Source: Spirochaetales bacterium
GTDB lineage: Bacteria; Spirochaetota; Spirochaetia; SZUA-6
Assembly: GCA_027021365.1 (NCBI GenBank)
Contig: JALUUM010000032.1
Span: forward strand, 62,001-126,000
Length of the DNA: 64,000 bases
Direction: 5' to 3'
The notes below the pieces were generated by a model, which searched no databases, was not told the DNA's origin, and saw only the letters and a program-made list of their open reading frames with translations. The position numbers were made by a program, and so were the translations under genes. Of this stretch, positions 35,646 to 44,173 are shown piece by piece; position 1 is the first letter of the stretch; every line of letters starts with the position of its first letter.

Positions 35646-36374
35646 TTACCGGAGGGTCTCTTCTGCTTTGGCCAATAAAGGCCTTGTGTGTATTCCGCAT
35701 TCTCCGCCGCACTTACTGGTACCGATCCATCTTCCTGCTCTTTCGTTATCTTCAGTGGTGATTTGTGTACATGGAGCGCAACCAAGGGATCTGTAACCTT
35801 CCTTATAGAGGGGATTAACCTTAACTTCATATAAGGCAAGATACTGCCATACTTCCCGTTCTTTCCATATAAGGATAGGATTTAGCTTTATCAAGCCACT
35901 GTCTCTCTCCTCAATTTCTTTGAAATCGGTTCGAGTTCTGCCTTCGGTGCACCTTAATCCTGTGACCCAGCATTTTACCTTCATTTCTTCAATCGCACGG
36001 CGAGTGGGTTTGACCTTTAAAATCTCACAACATCTATCAGGATCAGTTTTATAGAGTTCATCTGGAATCTCTTCATTATTTTCGTATATTTTCAATTCAG
36101 GATACCTTCTTACCGTCTCATACATGAACTGTTTTGTCTCTAATGGCTTGTATCGTGTTGTAATGATGAATCCTCTTATTGTCGTACTAACTCTCTTTAC
36201 AAGATCCCATACGGCAACAGAATCCTTTCCCAGGCTATTGGCAACAACAAGGGAATCTCCGTACTCATTGTATGCTTCCTCTATTAGAGTCAGAGATCTC
36301 TCTACCTTTTCCTTGAAGGTTAGCTTGTCTACCAGTCTCTTCAGGTCATCATCGCTTTTAGTAAAATTTTTCAT
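35646..36374 (-). CDS. cysH: Adenylylsulfate (APS) reductase, CysH family with Fe-S cysteines
   Basis: This enzyme reduces APS to sulfite. The PP-loop is S-L-G-K-D-S near residue 47. The presence of D-R-C-C-E and, later, L-G-C-A-P-C marks the four cysteines that bind a [4Fe-4S] cluster, found in APS reductases rather than in PAPS reductases. The C-terminal K-C-G-G-E-C-G-I-H carries the catalytic Cys of the E-C-G-[L/I]-H motif. The start overlaps the sulfite reductase stop (TAATG) by one base. Two-gene leftward operon. Confidence 0.88.
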   Translation of the reverse strand: MKNFTKSDDDLKRLVDKLTFKEKVERSLTLIEEAYNEYGDSLVVANSLGKDSVAVWDLVKRVSTTIRGFIITTRYKPLETKQFMYETVRRYPELKIYENNEEIPDELYKTDPDRCCEILKVKPTRRAIEEMKVKCWVTGLRCTEGRTRTDFKEIEERDSGLIKLNPILIWKEREVWQYLALYEVKVNPLYKEGYRSLGCAPCTQITTEDNERAGRWIGTSKCGGECGIHTRPLLAKAEETLR

Positions 36375-38614
36375 TATTCTCCCCCTTTAATTATTAATAC
36401 TCTCCAATAATCAGAAACTTTTTCTTTTTCAACTATTCTATGCCCCTCCTGCTCCAGGGAAGCTGGTACATTATCTATTGGTTCTCCGTCATCGATTAGA
36501 ATTTCCATTGCTTCGCCAGGATTAAGGGTTTCGAGTACAAGTTTTGTCTTTACAAAATTAAGTGGACATCCTACACCACGGAAATCATGAACATTATGAG
36601 TCTTATCTCCTTTTTCGGACTGTGTTCTTTCCGTTTCAGTCAAATCAGGAAAACGAAGTGAATCATCCATCGATTCATAGAGCTTTTTAACCGCGTTGTA
36701 TAAGCCTTCTACCTCATCGATAACAGGAGTTTCACCCTTTAGGTATTTGTCAACAACGGCTTTCCATTTCCCATCTACATGTATTCCTATGAAATGTTCT
36801 CTGAAAAGAGAAACTGCCTTGCGATCTTCCTCCGGTTCAAAACCCTTTGTAATTAGTAATGCCCGGCATGTAGAGAGAATCGCTTTCCTTAGCAATTCAT
36901 TCAAAGCTAATGGGTTATATTCATTATAGGCTGCATCAATCTCCTGTCTTGCTGTCTGAAGATCCAGCTCGATAAGATCAAAAAGGCCAGCTGCACACTC
37001 ACCGGAAGATCTATCTGCCAATGAAAAGGGCTTATCCGAATAGAGATCGTAGTAAAAAGAACTGTCCTCGTTGTATGAAGGTACCTGTACATACTGGTCG
37101 AATAGCCGAAAAATCCAATCTTTACCCGTTCTGGCCAAAAAATCGGTAAAAGATTCATTATCATTACGTGTTTCCGTTATATATTTTAGTACCTCATAGA
37201 GAAAAGACGGAATGTTTCTTGCCGGAATAGGGCCGATAACTTCCGCTAATTTTGTATTTCCTTCTCTAACAACACCTCCTATCAGGAATTGGTAGAAGGG
37301 AACGAGTCTGCCAGAGTTCCTTTTTGCCATTCCGTAGAATCCGATATCAGCTATTAAATGTTGCCCGCAGGAATTTGAACAACCTGATATCTTCAACCTC
37401 AGGTCTGAGATTCTGTCATAATTGAAATGATTCTCCTCCAGTTTCTTTCTTATTGCTTTAAGAAGATTTCGCGAAAGGCATATTCCCAACCTACATGTTG
37501 CAGCTCCGGCGCAGGCTACAGAATTACCTAAAAAGCGGGGAATATCAAAAAGAATGTTCATTCTTTTTAATTCCGAGATTAAATCAGAAACCTTTTCACT
37601 ATTAATGTTTCGTATAAGAATATTCTGGTTTGTCATTATCCTGATTGTATTATCACCGTATCCCTTTAATATGCTGGCAAGGGCAAGAGCTCTTTCCGGA
37701 TCTATTAATCCCATGAAAAGCGGAATCTCTAATATGCTTTCCTCAGAATCTGAATGTGGTGCTAGTTCAAGGGGCGGATAATGTTTCTTCTTAACCTCTT
37801 GATATTCACTCTCAAAAAGCTCTCTAAATTTTTCTCTTCCATATTTTTCAACAAGAAAACGTAACCTGGCCTGATACTTATTCTTTCTATTTCCATATTT
37901 GTCGAATAAATTTTTTACTGCACGGGTAATGTTGTAAACCTCATCAGCATTCACATATTTATACAATAAGAAACTAACTCTTGGTTTCCTTCCCATTCCG
38001 CCACCGATATAGACGGCGAACCCCCTGTTACCTTGGTTATCCTTTTTCGCTATAAAACCAAGATCATTGACCGTTGCAAGACCTTTGTCCTTCGAACTGG
38101 ATGAAAATGCTATTTTTAGTTTTCTGGGTAGTGTCCATGAGTCGGATTCTGCTATCAATCTAGAGGTTAATGCCTGCACATAGGGAGATACATCGAATAC
38201 TTCCTCGTCATCGATGGTAGAATCGACACTGGCTATGATATTTCTGACAGTGTTTCCTCCCCCCCCTCTACTGGAAAGTCCTAGCTTTCTAAGTTCCTTC
38301 ATTATTTTCAGAGTATCAATAAGTGTCAGATCATGGATTTGTACATCTTGCCTTGTCGTGAAATGAAGAGGTGAACCACTGTATCGCTTTGCTATTTCAG
38401 CTACACCAGCCAATTGAGAAGGTGTTATTGCCCCTCCCGGTAATCTGATTCGCATCATGTATCTATCATTTTGTCTCTGTTCGTAAACGCCATAAGGCAC
38501 GCGAATCGATTTGAATTTGTCCTTTGTTAATAAACCTTGCATGTATTGGGTAAGGGATCTTTCATATTTATTAATATCATTTTCGATTGTTTTTGGTAGT
38601 TCATAGAAATTCAT
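36374..38614 (-). CDS. Siroheme sulfite/nitrite reductase fused to a C-terminal TusA-like domain
   Basis: The N-terminal 550 residues form a siroheme [4Fe-4S] reductase: R-L-P-G-G-A-I-T, F-T-T-R-Q-D-V-Q near residue 90, then C-A-G-A-A-T-C-R and S-G-C-S-N-S-C-G-Q-H with the four cluster cysteines. After a helical linker, residues 675-746 form a TusA (SirA) sulfur-carrier domain with G-V-G-C-P-L-N (Cys683). The second Pro of the common C-P-x-P is an Asn. The ATG at 38614 is preceded by GAGGAG; an earlier start (38632) adds six residues. Sulfite is more likely than nitrite because of the cysH partner (inference). Confidence 0.92.
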   Translation of the reverse strand: MNFYELPKTIENDINKYERSLTQYMQGLLTKDKFKSIRVPYGVYEQRQNDRYMMRIRLPGGAITPSQLAGVAEIAKRYSGSPLHFTTRQDVQIHDLTLIDTLKIMKELRKLGLSSRGGGGNTVRNIIASVDSTIDDEEVFDVSPYVQALTSRLIAESDSWTLPRKLKIAFSSSSKDKGLATVNDLGFIAKKDNQGNRGFAVYIGGGMGRKPRVSFLLYKYVNADEVYNITRAVKNLFDKYGNRKNKYQARLRFLVEKYGREKFRELFESEYQEVKKKHYPPLELAPHSDSEESILEIPLFMGLIDPERALALASILKGYGDNTIRIMTNQNILIRNINSEKVSDLISELKRMNILFDIPRFLGNSVACAGAATCRLGICLSRNLLKAIRKKLEENHFNYDRISDLRLKISGCSNSCGQHLIADIGFYGMAKRNSGRLVPFYQFLIGGVVREGNTKLAEVIGPIPARNIPSFLYEVLKYITETRNDNESFTDFLARTGKDWIFRLFDQYVQVPSYNEDSSFYYDLYSDKPFSLADRSSGECAAGLFDLIELDLQTARQEIDAAYNEYNPLALNELLRKAILSTCRALLITKGFEPEEDRKAVSLFREHFIGIHVDGKWKAVVDKYLKGETPVIDEVEGLYNAVKKLYESMDDSLRFPDLTETERTQSEKGDKTHNVHDFRGVGCPLNFVKTKLVLETLNPGEAMEILIDDGEPIDNVPASLEQEGHRIVEKEKVSDYWRVLIIKGGE

Positions 38615-38661
38615 ATAAAACTCCTCTTTCATTTCAAATCCCTAAGGATGTAGTATCCATG

Positions 38662-38681
38662 AATAGATTCTATAATCTATT
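38662..38681. promoter_or_regulatory. Perfect palindrome, candidate Rrf2/CymR operator
   Basis: AATAGATT-CTAT-AATCTATT has 8-base arms. It lies just downstream of the leftward sulfite reductase promoter (38701-38728) and upstream of the rrf2 gene, where a repressor could act on the sulfite reductase operon. Rrf2-type regulators such as CymR bind short AT-rich dyads. Binding is inferred. Confidence 0.55.
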
Positions 38682-38700
38682 ATATCGATAACATTAGTAG

Positions 38701-38728
38701 ATTATAAGTATGTTATAATTAAAGTCAA
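38701..38728 (-). promoter_or_regulatory. Leftward promoter of the sulfite reductase-cysH operon
   Basis: Read leftward: TTGACT (38728-38723), 16-base spacer and a perfect TATAAT (38706-38701). The palindrome at 38662-38681 falls about 13 bases past the predicted start point. Confidence 0.7.
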
Positions 38729-38746
38729 GACCTTCTCCAAAAAAAG

Positions 38747-38774
38747 TTGACTTTTTTTATTTTTTCTCTAACAT
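38747..38774 (+). promoter_or_regulatory. Rightward promoter of rrf2-cysK
   Basis: TTGACT (38747-38752), a T-rich 16-base spacer and TAACAT (38769-38774), about 30 bases before the rrf2 start. Moderate match to consensus. Confidence 0.5.
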
Positions 38775-38803
38775 AAAAGCTATCAAAATAGTAGAATAAA
38801 GGA

Positions 38804-39226
38804 ATGTTACAGATATCCACAAAGATTCAATATGCAACAAGGGCTTTAATCTACATAGCTTTGAATCATACCGGTAAGCCTTTGTCTCTCAATGAGATTT
38901 CGAGACATGAACATATTTCCATGAAATATCTTGGAAATATATTCGTCACACTAAAAGCTGCCGGGATAATTCAAAGTTCAAAGGGAAAATATGGAGGTTA
39001 TATGTTGGCTAAAGCTCCTGATAGAATCAATCTTTATGATATCATAATGGCTTTTGAATCTGGTATACTACTGAACAAAGATATGAATTGGAAAGAGACA
39101 TATAGTGATTACTATGTATGGCAAGAAATAGAATTCTATCTTGAAAACAAGCTGAAGGAATTAACTATTGATTCTATAATCAGAAAATTAAAGAGAAACG
39201 AACAGAACTTATACTATCAGATATAA
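38804..39226 (+). CDS. Rrf2 family transcriptional regulator, CymR-like
   Basis: A 140-residue winged-helix regulator: T-K-I-Q-Y-A-T-R-A-L near residue 6, the E-H-I-S-M-K-Y-L recognition region, and the wing S-K-G-K-Y-G-G-Y. It has no cysteines, so it does not bind an Fe-S cluster, like CymR of Bacillus, which senses cysteine status through a complex with CysK. Its neighbour is cysK (19 bases downstream), and the sulfite reductase operon diverges from it, matching that role (inference). Confidence 0.86.
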   Translation: MLQISTKIQYATRALIYIALNHTGKPLSLNEISRHEHISMKYLGNIFVTLKAAGIIQSSKGKYGGYMLAKAPDRINLYDIIMAFESGILLNKDMNWKETYSDYYVWQEIEFYLENKLKELTIDSIIRKLKRNEQNLYYQI

Positions 39227-39245
39227 TTATTAGAAGGAAATAACC

Positions 39246-40175
39246 GTGGCTGTTGCAGAAGATATTACAGGATTGATAGGTAACACCCCTATGGTCAAGC
39301 TGAAACGGTTGACCGAAGGATTGGAAGCTGAATTATGGGTTAAGCTGGAATTTTTCAATCCAATGTCAAGCGTAAAGGATAGAATTGGGCTTTCGATGAT
39401 CGAATCTGCTGAAGAACAAGGTTTGCTTTCTAAGGATTCTGTTATCATTGAACCTACAAGTGGGAATACAGGTATAGCCTTGTCTTATATTGCAGCAGCC
39501 AAAGGGTATCGTGTAATCTTGACAATGCCTGATACGATGAGTTTCGAGAGAAGAAAATTATTGAAGATTTTTGGAGCGGAATTAGTATTGACACCTGGAC
39601 ACGAAGGGATGATCGGGGCTGTAAAACGCGCAGAGGAACTTGTGAAAGAGATACCGAATGCTTTCATGCCCCAACAATTCATGAATCCTGCAAATCCCAG
39701 GATTCATGAATTAACGACTGCAAGAGAAATCTGGAATGACACGAAAGGGATGATAGATGTCTTTGTCGCAGGTGTTGGCACGGGAGGTACAATTACGGGA
39801 GTTGCAAGGTTCTTGAAGCGAAAGAAAAGAGAAATTCAAATTGTTGCTGTGGAGCCCGACGAATCTCCCGTACTATCCGGAGGTGAATGTGGTCCCCATA
39901 GAATTCAAGGTATTGGGGCAGGTTTTATTCCCAAAGTACTTCAAGTTGAATTGATCGATGAAATAATAAGATTGAAATCGGAAGAAGCTGAAACAATGTT
40001 AAAAAGACTCGCTCGTGAAGAAGGTATACTGGGTGGTATTTCTGCTGGAGCGAATGTCTCTGCAGCTTTAAAGATAGCTCAAAGGGAAGAAAGCAAAGGA
40101 AAGACAATAGTAACAATATTACCCGATACTGGTGAGCGGTATCTGAGTACATGGATATTCGATGAGTATAAATAA
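39246..40175 (+). CDS. cysK: Cysteine synthase A (O-acetylserine sulfhydrylase)
   Basis: CysK condenses O-acetylserine with sulfide. The PLP lysine is in S-S-V-K-D-R near residue 42, then T-S-G-N-T-G and the phosphate-binding G-T-G-G-T-I-T-G. The 309-residue protein is full length. The start is GTG at 39246 after AAGGAA. A second cysK (63618 onwards) shares extended identity near the C-terminal half. It pairs with the CymR-like regulator, so it may also act as its partner. Confidence 0.95.
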   Translation: MAVAEDITGLIGNTPMVKLKRLTEGLEAELWVKLEFFNPMSSVKDRIGLSMIESAEEQGLLSKDSVIIEPTSGNTGIALSYIAAAKGYRVILTMPDTMSFERRKLLKIFGAELVLTPGHEGMIGAVKRAEELVKEIPNAFMPQQFMNPANPRIHELTTAREIWNDTKGMIDVFVAGVGTGGTITGVARFLKRKKREIQIVAVEPDESPVLSGGECGPHRIQGIGAGFIPKVLQVELIDEIIRLKSEEAETMLKRLAREEGILGGISAGANVSAALKIAQREESKGKTIVTILPDTGERYLSTWIFDEYK

Positions 40176-40187
40176 GAAGTAAAAAGT

Positions 40188-40223
40188 ATTACATAATCTT
40201 GCAGAGTAATTCGTTATTGTAAT
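40188..40223. terminator. Weak hairpin between cysK and the convergent HAD gene
   Basis: ATTACATAA pairs with TTATTGTAAT (one base bulge) around a 17-base loop. It lacks a T-run, so a terminator role is only tentative. Confidence 0.3.
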
Positions 40224-40246
40224 TTAAAAATGATTTAAGAAGTGCC

Positions 40247-40951
40247 TTAAGAAAAATCAGGAGCGAAATCTTTTAATTCTCTTAAGTCATAAACAGAGTA
40301 ATCGGGTTTTATTGAATCAGATGTCGACGCTTCTCTCTCTGTTTTGCTTATATAGAGGCATGTAGCAAATCCTGCCATCCTACCTCCCTTTATGTCTGAT
40401 GTAAGGCTGTCACCCACTACCAATATTTCATGAGGAGGAAGGTTGAATTTTTCCCTGACGATATCAAAAAAAGCGGGTTCAGGTTTTGATACTCCTATCT
40501 CCTCTGAAATTACGATATCCTTGAAAAATATCTCAATTTCAGAACGAGCTATTCGACTTCGCTGCACCGTCGAAATACCATTGGTTCCAAGAATTAAGTC
40601 CGCCCGCGATGAGAGATATGAGAGCGTTTCAATTGCATGGGGGAGGGTATAGGTTTTGAGGGAGAGATTTTTCAGGTAAACCTCGGAGAAGTCAACGGGA
40701 TCCTCTTCGAGTTCAATTCTTTCCAGAAATCTCCTGAAACGCTCTACCTTGAGCTCGTCCCATCTTATCACTCCTTCTTCTAATTCTTTCCATATCTTAT
40801 CGTTAATCTCACTGTAGATGAAATGGTACTGCTCCAAGTTATTCTTGATCTTGAATTGGAACAAAGTATCATAGAAAGCTTCTTTTTCTGATCTGTCGAA
40901 ATCAAATATTGTGTTATCGGCATCTATCAGAAAACCATGAAATCTACGCAT
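40247..40951 (-). CDS. HAD-superfamily phosphatase, YjjG-like
   Basis: A 234-residue HAD hydrolase. Motif I reads D-A-D-N-T-I-F-D-F-D near residue 10, motif II L-G-T-N-G near residue 118, motif III K-P-E-P-A-F-F and motif IV V-G-D-S-L-T-S-D. YjjG-type enzymes dephosphorylate nucleoside monophosphates; that is only a likely role here. In motif I the usual D-x-D-x-T pattern is present. It starts at the ATG 40951 and is divergent from the mtnA-like gene. Confidence 0.86.
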   Translation of the reverse strand: MRRFHGFLIDADNTIFDFDRSEKEAFYDTLFQFKIKNNLEQYHFIYSEINDKIWKELEEGVIRWDELKVERFRRFLERIELEEDPVDFSEVYLKNLSLKTYTLPHAIETLSYLSSRADLILGTNGISTVQRSRIARSEIEIFFKDIVISEEIGVSKPEPAFFDIVREKFNLPPHEILVVGDSLTSDIKGGRMAGFATCLYISKTEREASTSDSIKPDYSVYDLRELKDFAPDFS

Positions 40952-41025
40952 CCTTCAATTTTACATGTTCTTGCTGTTTTTTAAAGTCCCTTGAGCTTTT
41001 AATTAAAAATAATTAGGATTGTCTT

Positions 41026-42096
41026 ATGATAGTAAAGGGAAAACATTACAGAACTGTCTGGATGCGGGACGGAGTTGTGTATCTGATAAACCAGAGTCTT
41101 CTGCCTCATAACTTCGAAATTCATCGCTGTGAAAATCATATAGACACTGCAAGGGCAATTTCCACAATGATAGTAAGGGGAGCCGGAGCTATCGGAGCGA
41201 CAGCAGGCTATGGCATGGCCCAGGTATACCTGGAAGCTCCCGCTGATGATCCTAGTACTTTTAGGGATTTTGTCCGGAAAGGAAGGCAGTTACTCGAATC
41301 CACAAGGCCTACTGCACAGAATCTCTTCTATGCAATAGAAAGGGTATCAATCAGGGCGGGAGAATACAGTGACCCCGACGAAGCAAGAAAAGCGGCACTT
41401 GCTGAGGCCGAGAGGATTGCAGAAGAGGATGTCGAATCATGTAAAAAAATAGGCGAATTCGGCTCTTCCCTGCTCCACAATGGCACCAGAATATTAACTC
41501 ATTGTAATGCTGGCTGGCTTGGCTTTGCAGACTGGGGAACGGCACTTTCCCCGTTATTCTATGCCAAGAGGCAGGGTAAGAAGCTCTTTGTCTGGGTAGA
41601 TGAGACAAGACCAAGGCTACAGGGAGCAAGGCTTACCGCATGGGAGCTGAAAGAAGAGGGAATAGACTACATGATAATAGCCGACAATGCTTCCGGCTAT
41701 TACATGAAGAGGGGGCATGTTGATATCGTGATAGTCGGGAGTGACCGGATTGCTCTGAATGGAGACATAGCAAACAAGATTGGCACTTACGAAAAAGCGG
41801 TTCTAGCGAAGGAAAATGGAATTCCCTTCTATGTAGCTGCCCCGACATCTACGGTGGATTGGAAATGCAAATCGGGTGATGATATTCCCATCGAAGAGAG
41901 AAGCATGGACGAAGTGTTGTACGTTAGGGGTAAGAGCGAGGATAACGGAGTTCTGTCTGTAAGTATTGCACCGGAAGGTTCGAAGGCGGGAAATCCTGCT
42001 TTCGATGTCACTCCGGCTGAATACATAGCAGGGATAATCACGGAGAAAGGTATTGTGAAACCTGAAGAACTATACAAATTAAAACCTGAAAAATAA
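41026..42096 (+). CDS. mtnA: MtnA family aldose-1-phosphate isomerase (methylthioribose-1-phosphate isomerase-like)
   Basis: A 356-residue member of the MtnA/eIF2B fold. It contains R-P-T-A-Q-N-L-F, the catalytic-cysteine segment T-H-C-N-A-G and G-S-D-R-I-A-x-N-G-D-I-A-N-K-I-G-T-Y with the catalytic Asp. After N-A-G the usual A-L-A-T-x-G-Y-G is replaced by W-L-G-F-A-D-W-G, a change in the active-site wall that hints at another substrate. The next gene is a ribulokinase, 42 bases downstream. Candidates are methylthioribose 1-phosphate, 5-deoxyribose 1-phosphate or a related pentose phosphate. Confidence 0.85.
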   Translation: MIVKGKHYRTVWMRDGVVYLINQSLLPHNFEIHRCENHIDTARAISTMIVRGAGAIGATAGYGMAQVYLEAPADDPSTFRDFVRKGRQLLESTRPTAQNLFYAIERVSIRAGEYSDPDEARKAALAEAERIAEEDVESCKKIGEFGSSLLHNGTRILTHCNAGWLGFADWGTALSPLFYAKRQGKKLFVWVDETRPRLQGARLTAWELKEEGIDYMIIADNASGYYMKRGHVDIVIVGSDRIALNGDIANKIGTYEKAVLAKENGIPFYVAAPTSTVDWKCKSGDDIPIEERSMDEVLYVRGKSEDNGVLSVSIAPEGSKAGNPAFDVTPAEYIAGIITEKGIVKPEELYKLKPEK

Positions 42097-42097
42097 A

Positions 42098-42124
42098 AAA
42101 CCAACATTAACCGGCTGTTGGTTT
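42098..42124 (+). promoter_or_regulatory. Intercistronic hairpin before araB
   Basis: AAACCAACA (42098-42106) and TGTTGGTTT (42116-42124) are perfect 9-base arms around a 9-base loop, directly before the araB ribosome binding site AGGAGG. No T-run follows. It may be an mRNA stability or processing element. Confidence 0.45.
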
Positions 42125-42137
42125 AGGAGGGACTGCA

Positions 42138-43811
42138 TTGTTTTCAATCGGAATCGATTACGGTACAAACTCAGTAAGAGCCATTATTGTGAATATCGAG
42201 GATGGTGAAGAGTTTGGAACAGCAGTGAGTAATTATAAACATGGGGAAGATGGTATCGTAATTGATCCTAAGGATCCTCACTGTGCACGACAGGAACCTG
42301 CCGATTACTTGGAGAGTCTCGAGAGGGCTGTAAAAGGTGCATTGCGGGAGGCAGAGAGAAGAAAGGATTTCAACAAAGAAAAAATTGTGGGAATTGGCCT
42401 CGACGCAACAGCATCGACACCGATACCCGTATCGCAAGAGATGAAACCCCTCTCTTACTATGAAGAATTCAGGGGAAACCTGAATGCAATGGCATGGTTG
42501 TGGAAAGATCACACATCCAGTTCAGAAGCAGAGGAAATAACAGAGCTGGCTGCAGGAGAATATTCCGATTGGCTGGCACGCTGCGGAGGAAAATATTCAT
42601 CGGAATGGTACTTTGCAAAGATTCTTCACTGTTACAGGACGGACAGAAGGGTATTCGATGCTGCATATACATGGCTGGAGCTTTCAGACTATATTCCGGC
42701 TGTACTATGTAACATTGAGAATGCTGCAGAAGTGAAACGAAATGTCTGTGCTGCAGGTCATAAGGCGATGTTTGCCGAAGATCTCGGAGGGTTTCCTCCG
42801 GAAAGCTTCTTTGAAAAACTGGAACCGGATATGGTGCGTGTAAGAAAAAGCCTTCCTTCAACTGTATATCCTTCCAGTGTAAGTGCCGGTAAGCTTGGAA
42901 GAGAATGGGCTGAAAGGCTGGAGCTTTCGGAAGGTCTCCCCGTTGCCGTTGGTAGTATAGATGCACACCTGGGAGCCGTTGGTGCGGGTGTAGCTCCCGG
43001 TGTGTTGGTAAAGGTTCTCGGAACATCGAGTTGTGATATGATGGTACAGAAAGATGAAGTTCCCATACCAGTTATCAAAGGTGTTGCCGGTGTGGTACAC
43101 AACTCGATCCTCCCGGGATACTACGGAATAGAAGCAGGTCAATCGGCAGTTGGTGATATTTTCAGGTGGTTTTCAAATATAGTACTGGGGGGAGATGACA
43201 GTACCCAGGCAGAATTGACTAAAAAGGCAAAAAGACTGAAACCGGGGGAGTCGGGTCTTTTGGCTTTGGACTGGAACAACGGAAACAGAAATATCATAGG
43301 AGACGACAGGCTAACCGGTTTACTTATAGGTCAAACCCTGCGTACAAAACCGGAAGAGATTTACAGAGCATTAATCGAAGCTACGGCCTTTGGTGCTTTA
43401 AAGATAATAGAGCGATTGGAAGAGTACGGTGTCAAAATTGAAAAAATTATCAATTGTGGTGGAATTGCAGAAAAAAACCCGATGTTGATGCAGATATACG
43501 CCGATGTGACAGGAAGATCCATGCTGATAGCACGTTCTTCCCAGGCTGCAGCTCTGGGTGCTGCAATTTTCGGATCAGTGGCAGCGGGAAGCTCTGGTGG
43601 CGGATGGTCGTCTGTGGGAGTTGCACAGGAAAAGATGTGTGGTGTCAAACCCGTACACTATGAGCCTGATATGGGAACAAGGGAAATTTATGGAGAACTG
43701 TATCAACTCTATTCTGAACTGCACGACTCCTTTGGGAGAAAAGGCACAAAAATAGAATTGTTTCATGTTATGAAGAAACTGCTTGAATTGAAGAAAGTGG
43801 CAAACAGGTAA
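42138..43811 (+). CDS. araB: Ribulokinase (AraB, FGGY family)
   Basis: A 557-residue FGGY kinase with ribulokinase-type features: D-Y-G-T-N-S-V-R-A at the start, the hinge G-L-D-A-T-A-S-T-P-I-P-V, L-W-K-D-H near residue 118, G-T-S-S-C-D-M near residue 296, and Y-Y-G-I-E-A-G-Q-S-A-V-G-D-I-F and L-D-W-N-N-G-N-R. These match AraB, which phosphorylates L-ribulose or D-ribulose. No araA or araD is next to it; the partner is the mtnA-like isomerase gene. AGGAGGG precedes the TTG start. Confidence 0.9.
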   Translation: MFSIGIDYGTNSVRAIIVNIEDGEEFGTAVSNYKHGEDGIVIDPKDPHCARQEPADYLESLERAVKGALREAERRKDFNKEKIVGIGLDATASTPIPVSQEMKPLSYYEEFRGNLNAMAWLWKDHTSSSEAEEITELAAGEYSDWLARCGGKYSSEWYFAKILHCYRTDRRVFDAAYTWLELSDYIPAVLCNIENAAEVKRNVCAAGHKAMFAEDLGGFPPESFFEKLEPDMVRVRKSLPSTVYPSSVSAGKLGREWAERLELSEGLPVAVGSIDAHLGAVGAGVAPGVLVKVLGTSSCDMMVQKDEVPIPVIKGVAGVVHNSILPGYYGIEAGQSAVGDIFRWFSNIVLGGDDSTQAELTKKAKRLKPGESGLLALDWNNGNRNIIGDDRLTGLLIGQTLRTKPEEIYRALIEATAFGALKIIERLEEYGVKIEKIINCGGIAEKNPMLMQIYADVTGRSMLIARSSQAAALGAAIFGSVAAGSSGGGWSSVGVAQEKMCGVKPVHYEPDMGTREIYGELYQLYSELHDSFGRKGTKIELFHVMKKLLELKKVANR

Positions 43812-43812
43812 G

Positions 43813-43848
43813 CTTTTCTAATTGATAAAAATTAATAAAAGATTTTTT
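43813..43848 (+). terminator. Rho-independent terminator after araB
   Basis: CTTTT-C-TAATT pairs with AATTA-AT-AAAAG, followed by ATTTTTT. An AT-rich hairpin just after the araB stop codon. Confidence 0.55.
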
Positions 43849-43917
43849 CCAAAGAGATACTTGACTTTTTTCTGACTTTAAGTAAATTTTGGCCATTCAA
43901 TTATTGAATAGTATTAG

Positions 43918-43955
43918 CCCACCCAGTTTGAGTACAGGTATCCCTGTGCGGTGGG
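43918..43955 (+). promoter_or_regulatory. Structured leader of the zinc-ribbon gene
   Basis: CCCACC (43918-43923) pairs with GGTGGG (43950-43955) and, inside it, ACAGG (43934-43938) with CCTGT (43943-43947) around the loop TATC; the unpaired left side is 10 bases. It lies 40-77 bases before the small gene. A possible promoter is TTGACT (43861-43866) with TAAATT (43883-43888). The 3' part (T-GGGGTA-TTATA) also resembles the CsoR-type site at 34300. Role unknown. Confidence 0.4.
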
Positions 43956-43994
43956 GTATTATACGCTTTATTAACATTTTAAAAGGAGAGAAAA

Positions 43995-44165
43995 ATGGCA
44001 GAATTAAGTAAGAATGCAAGAGCAGGCGCTGGAACCCAAAAGTTTTACTGCACCTGTGGCGGTGAGGTAAAAATGAAGACAATTTTTACCAACGGAAAGC
44101 TAAGAACAGTGGCTGAGTGTGAAAAGTGTCACAGGGTTGAGAGACGCCCAAGGGACTTTCGTTAA
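43995..44165 (+). CDS. Small zinc-ribbon protein of unknown function
   Basis: A 56-residue basic protein with C-T-C-G-G near residue 19 and C-E-K-C-H near residue 42, a likely four-cysteine zinc ribbon. The ATG follows AAAAGGAGAG, a strong ribosome binding site, and the coding pattern is sound. It resembles a ribosome-associated or nucleic-acid-binding mini-protein, but it is not L33, L36 or another ribosomal protein I know. Its isolated position, terminator before it and structured leader suggest a separately regulated gene. Confidence 0.7.
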   Translation: MAELSKNARAGAGTQKFYCTCGGEVKMKTIFTNGKLRTVAECEKCHRVERRPRDFR

Positions 44166-44173
44166 TATTTTCG

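Noticed and set aside
35469..35678. Open frame of 69 codons between the binding-protein gene and cysH
   Set aside because: It overlaps the cysH end on the other strand, has no good ribosome binding site and runs through two hairpins; the amino acid pattern is not protein-like.
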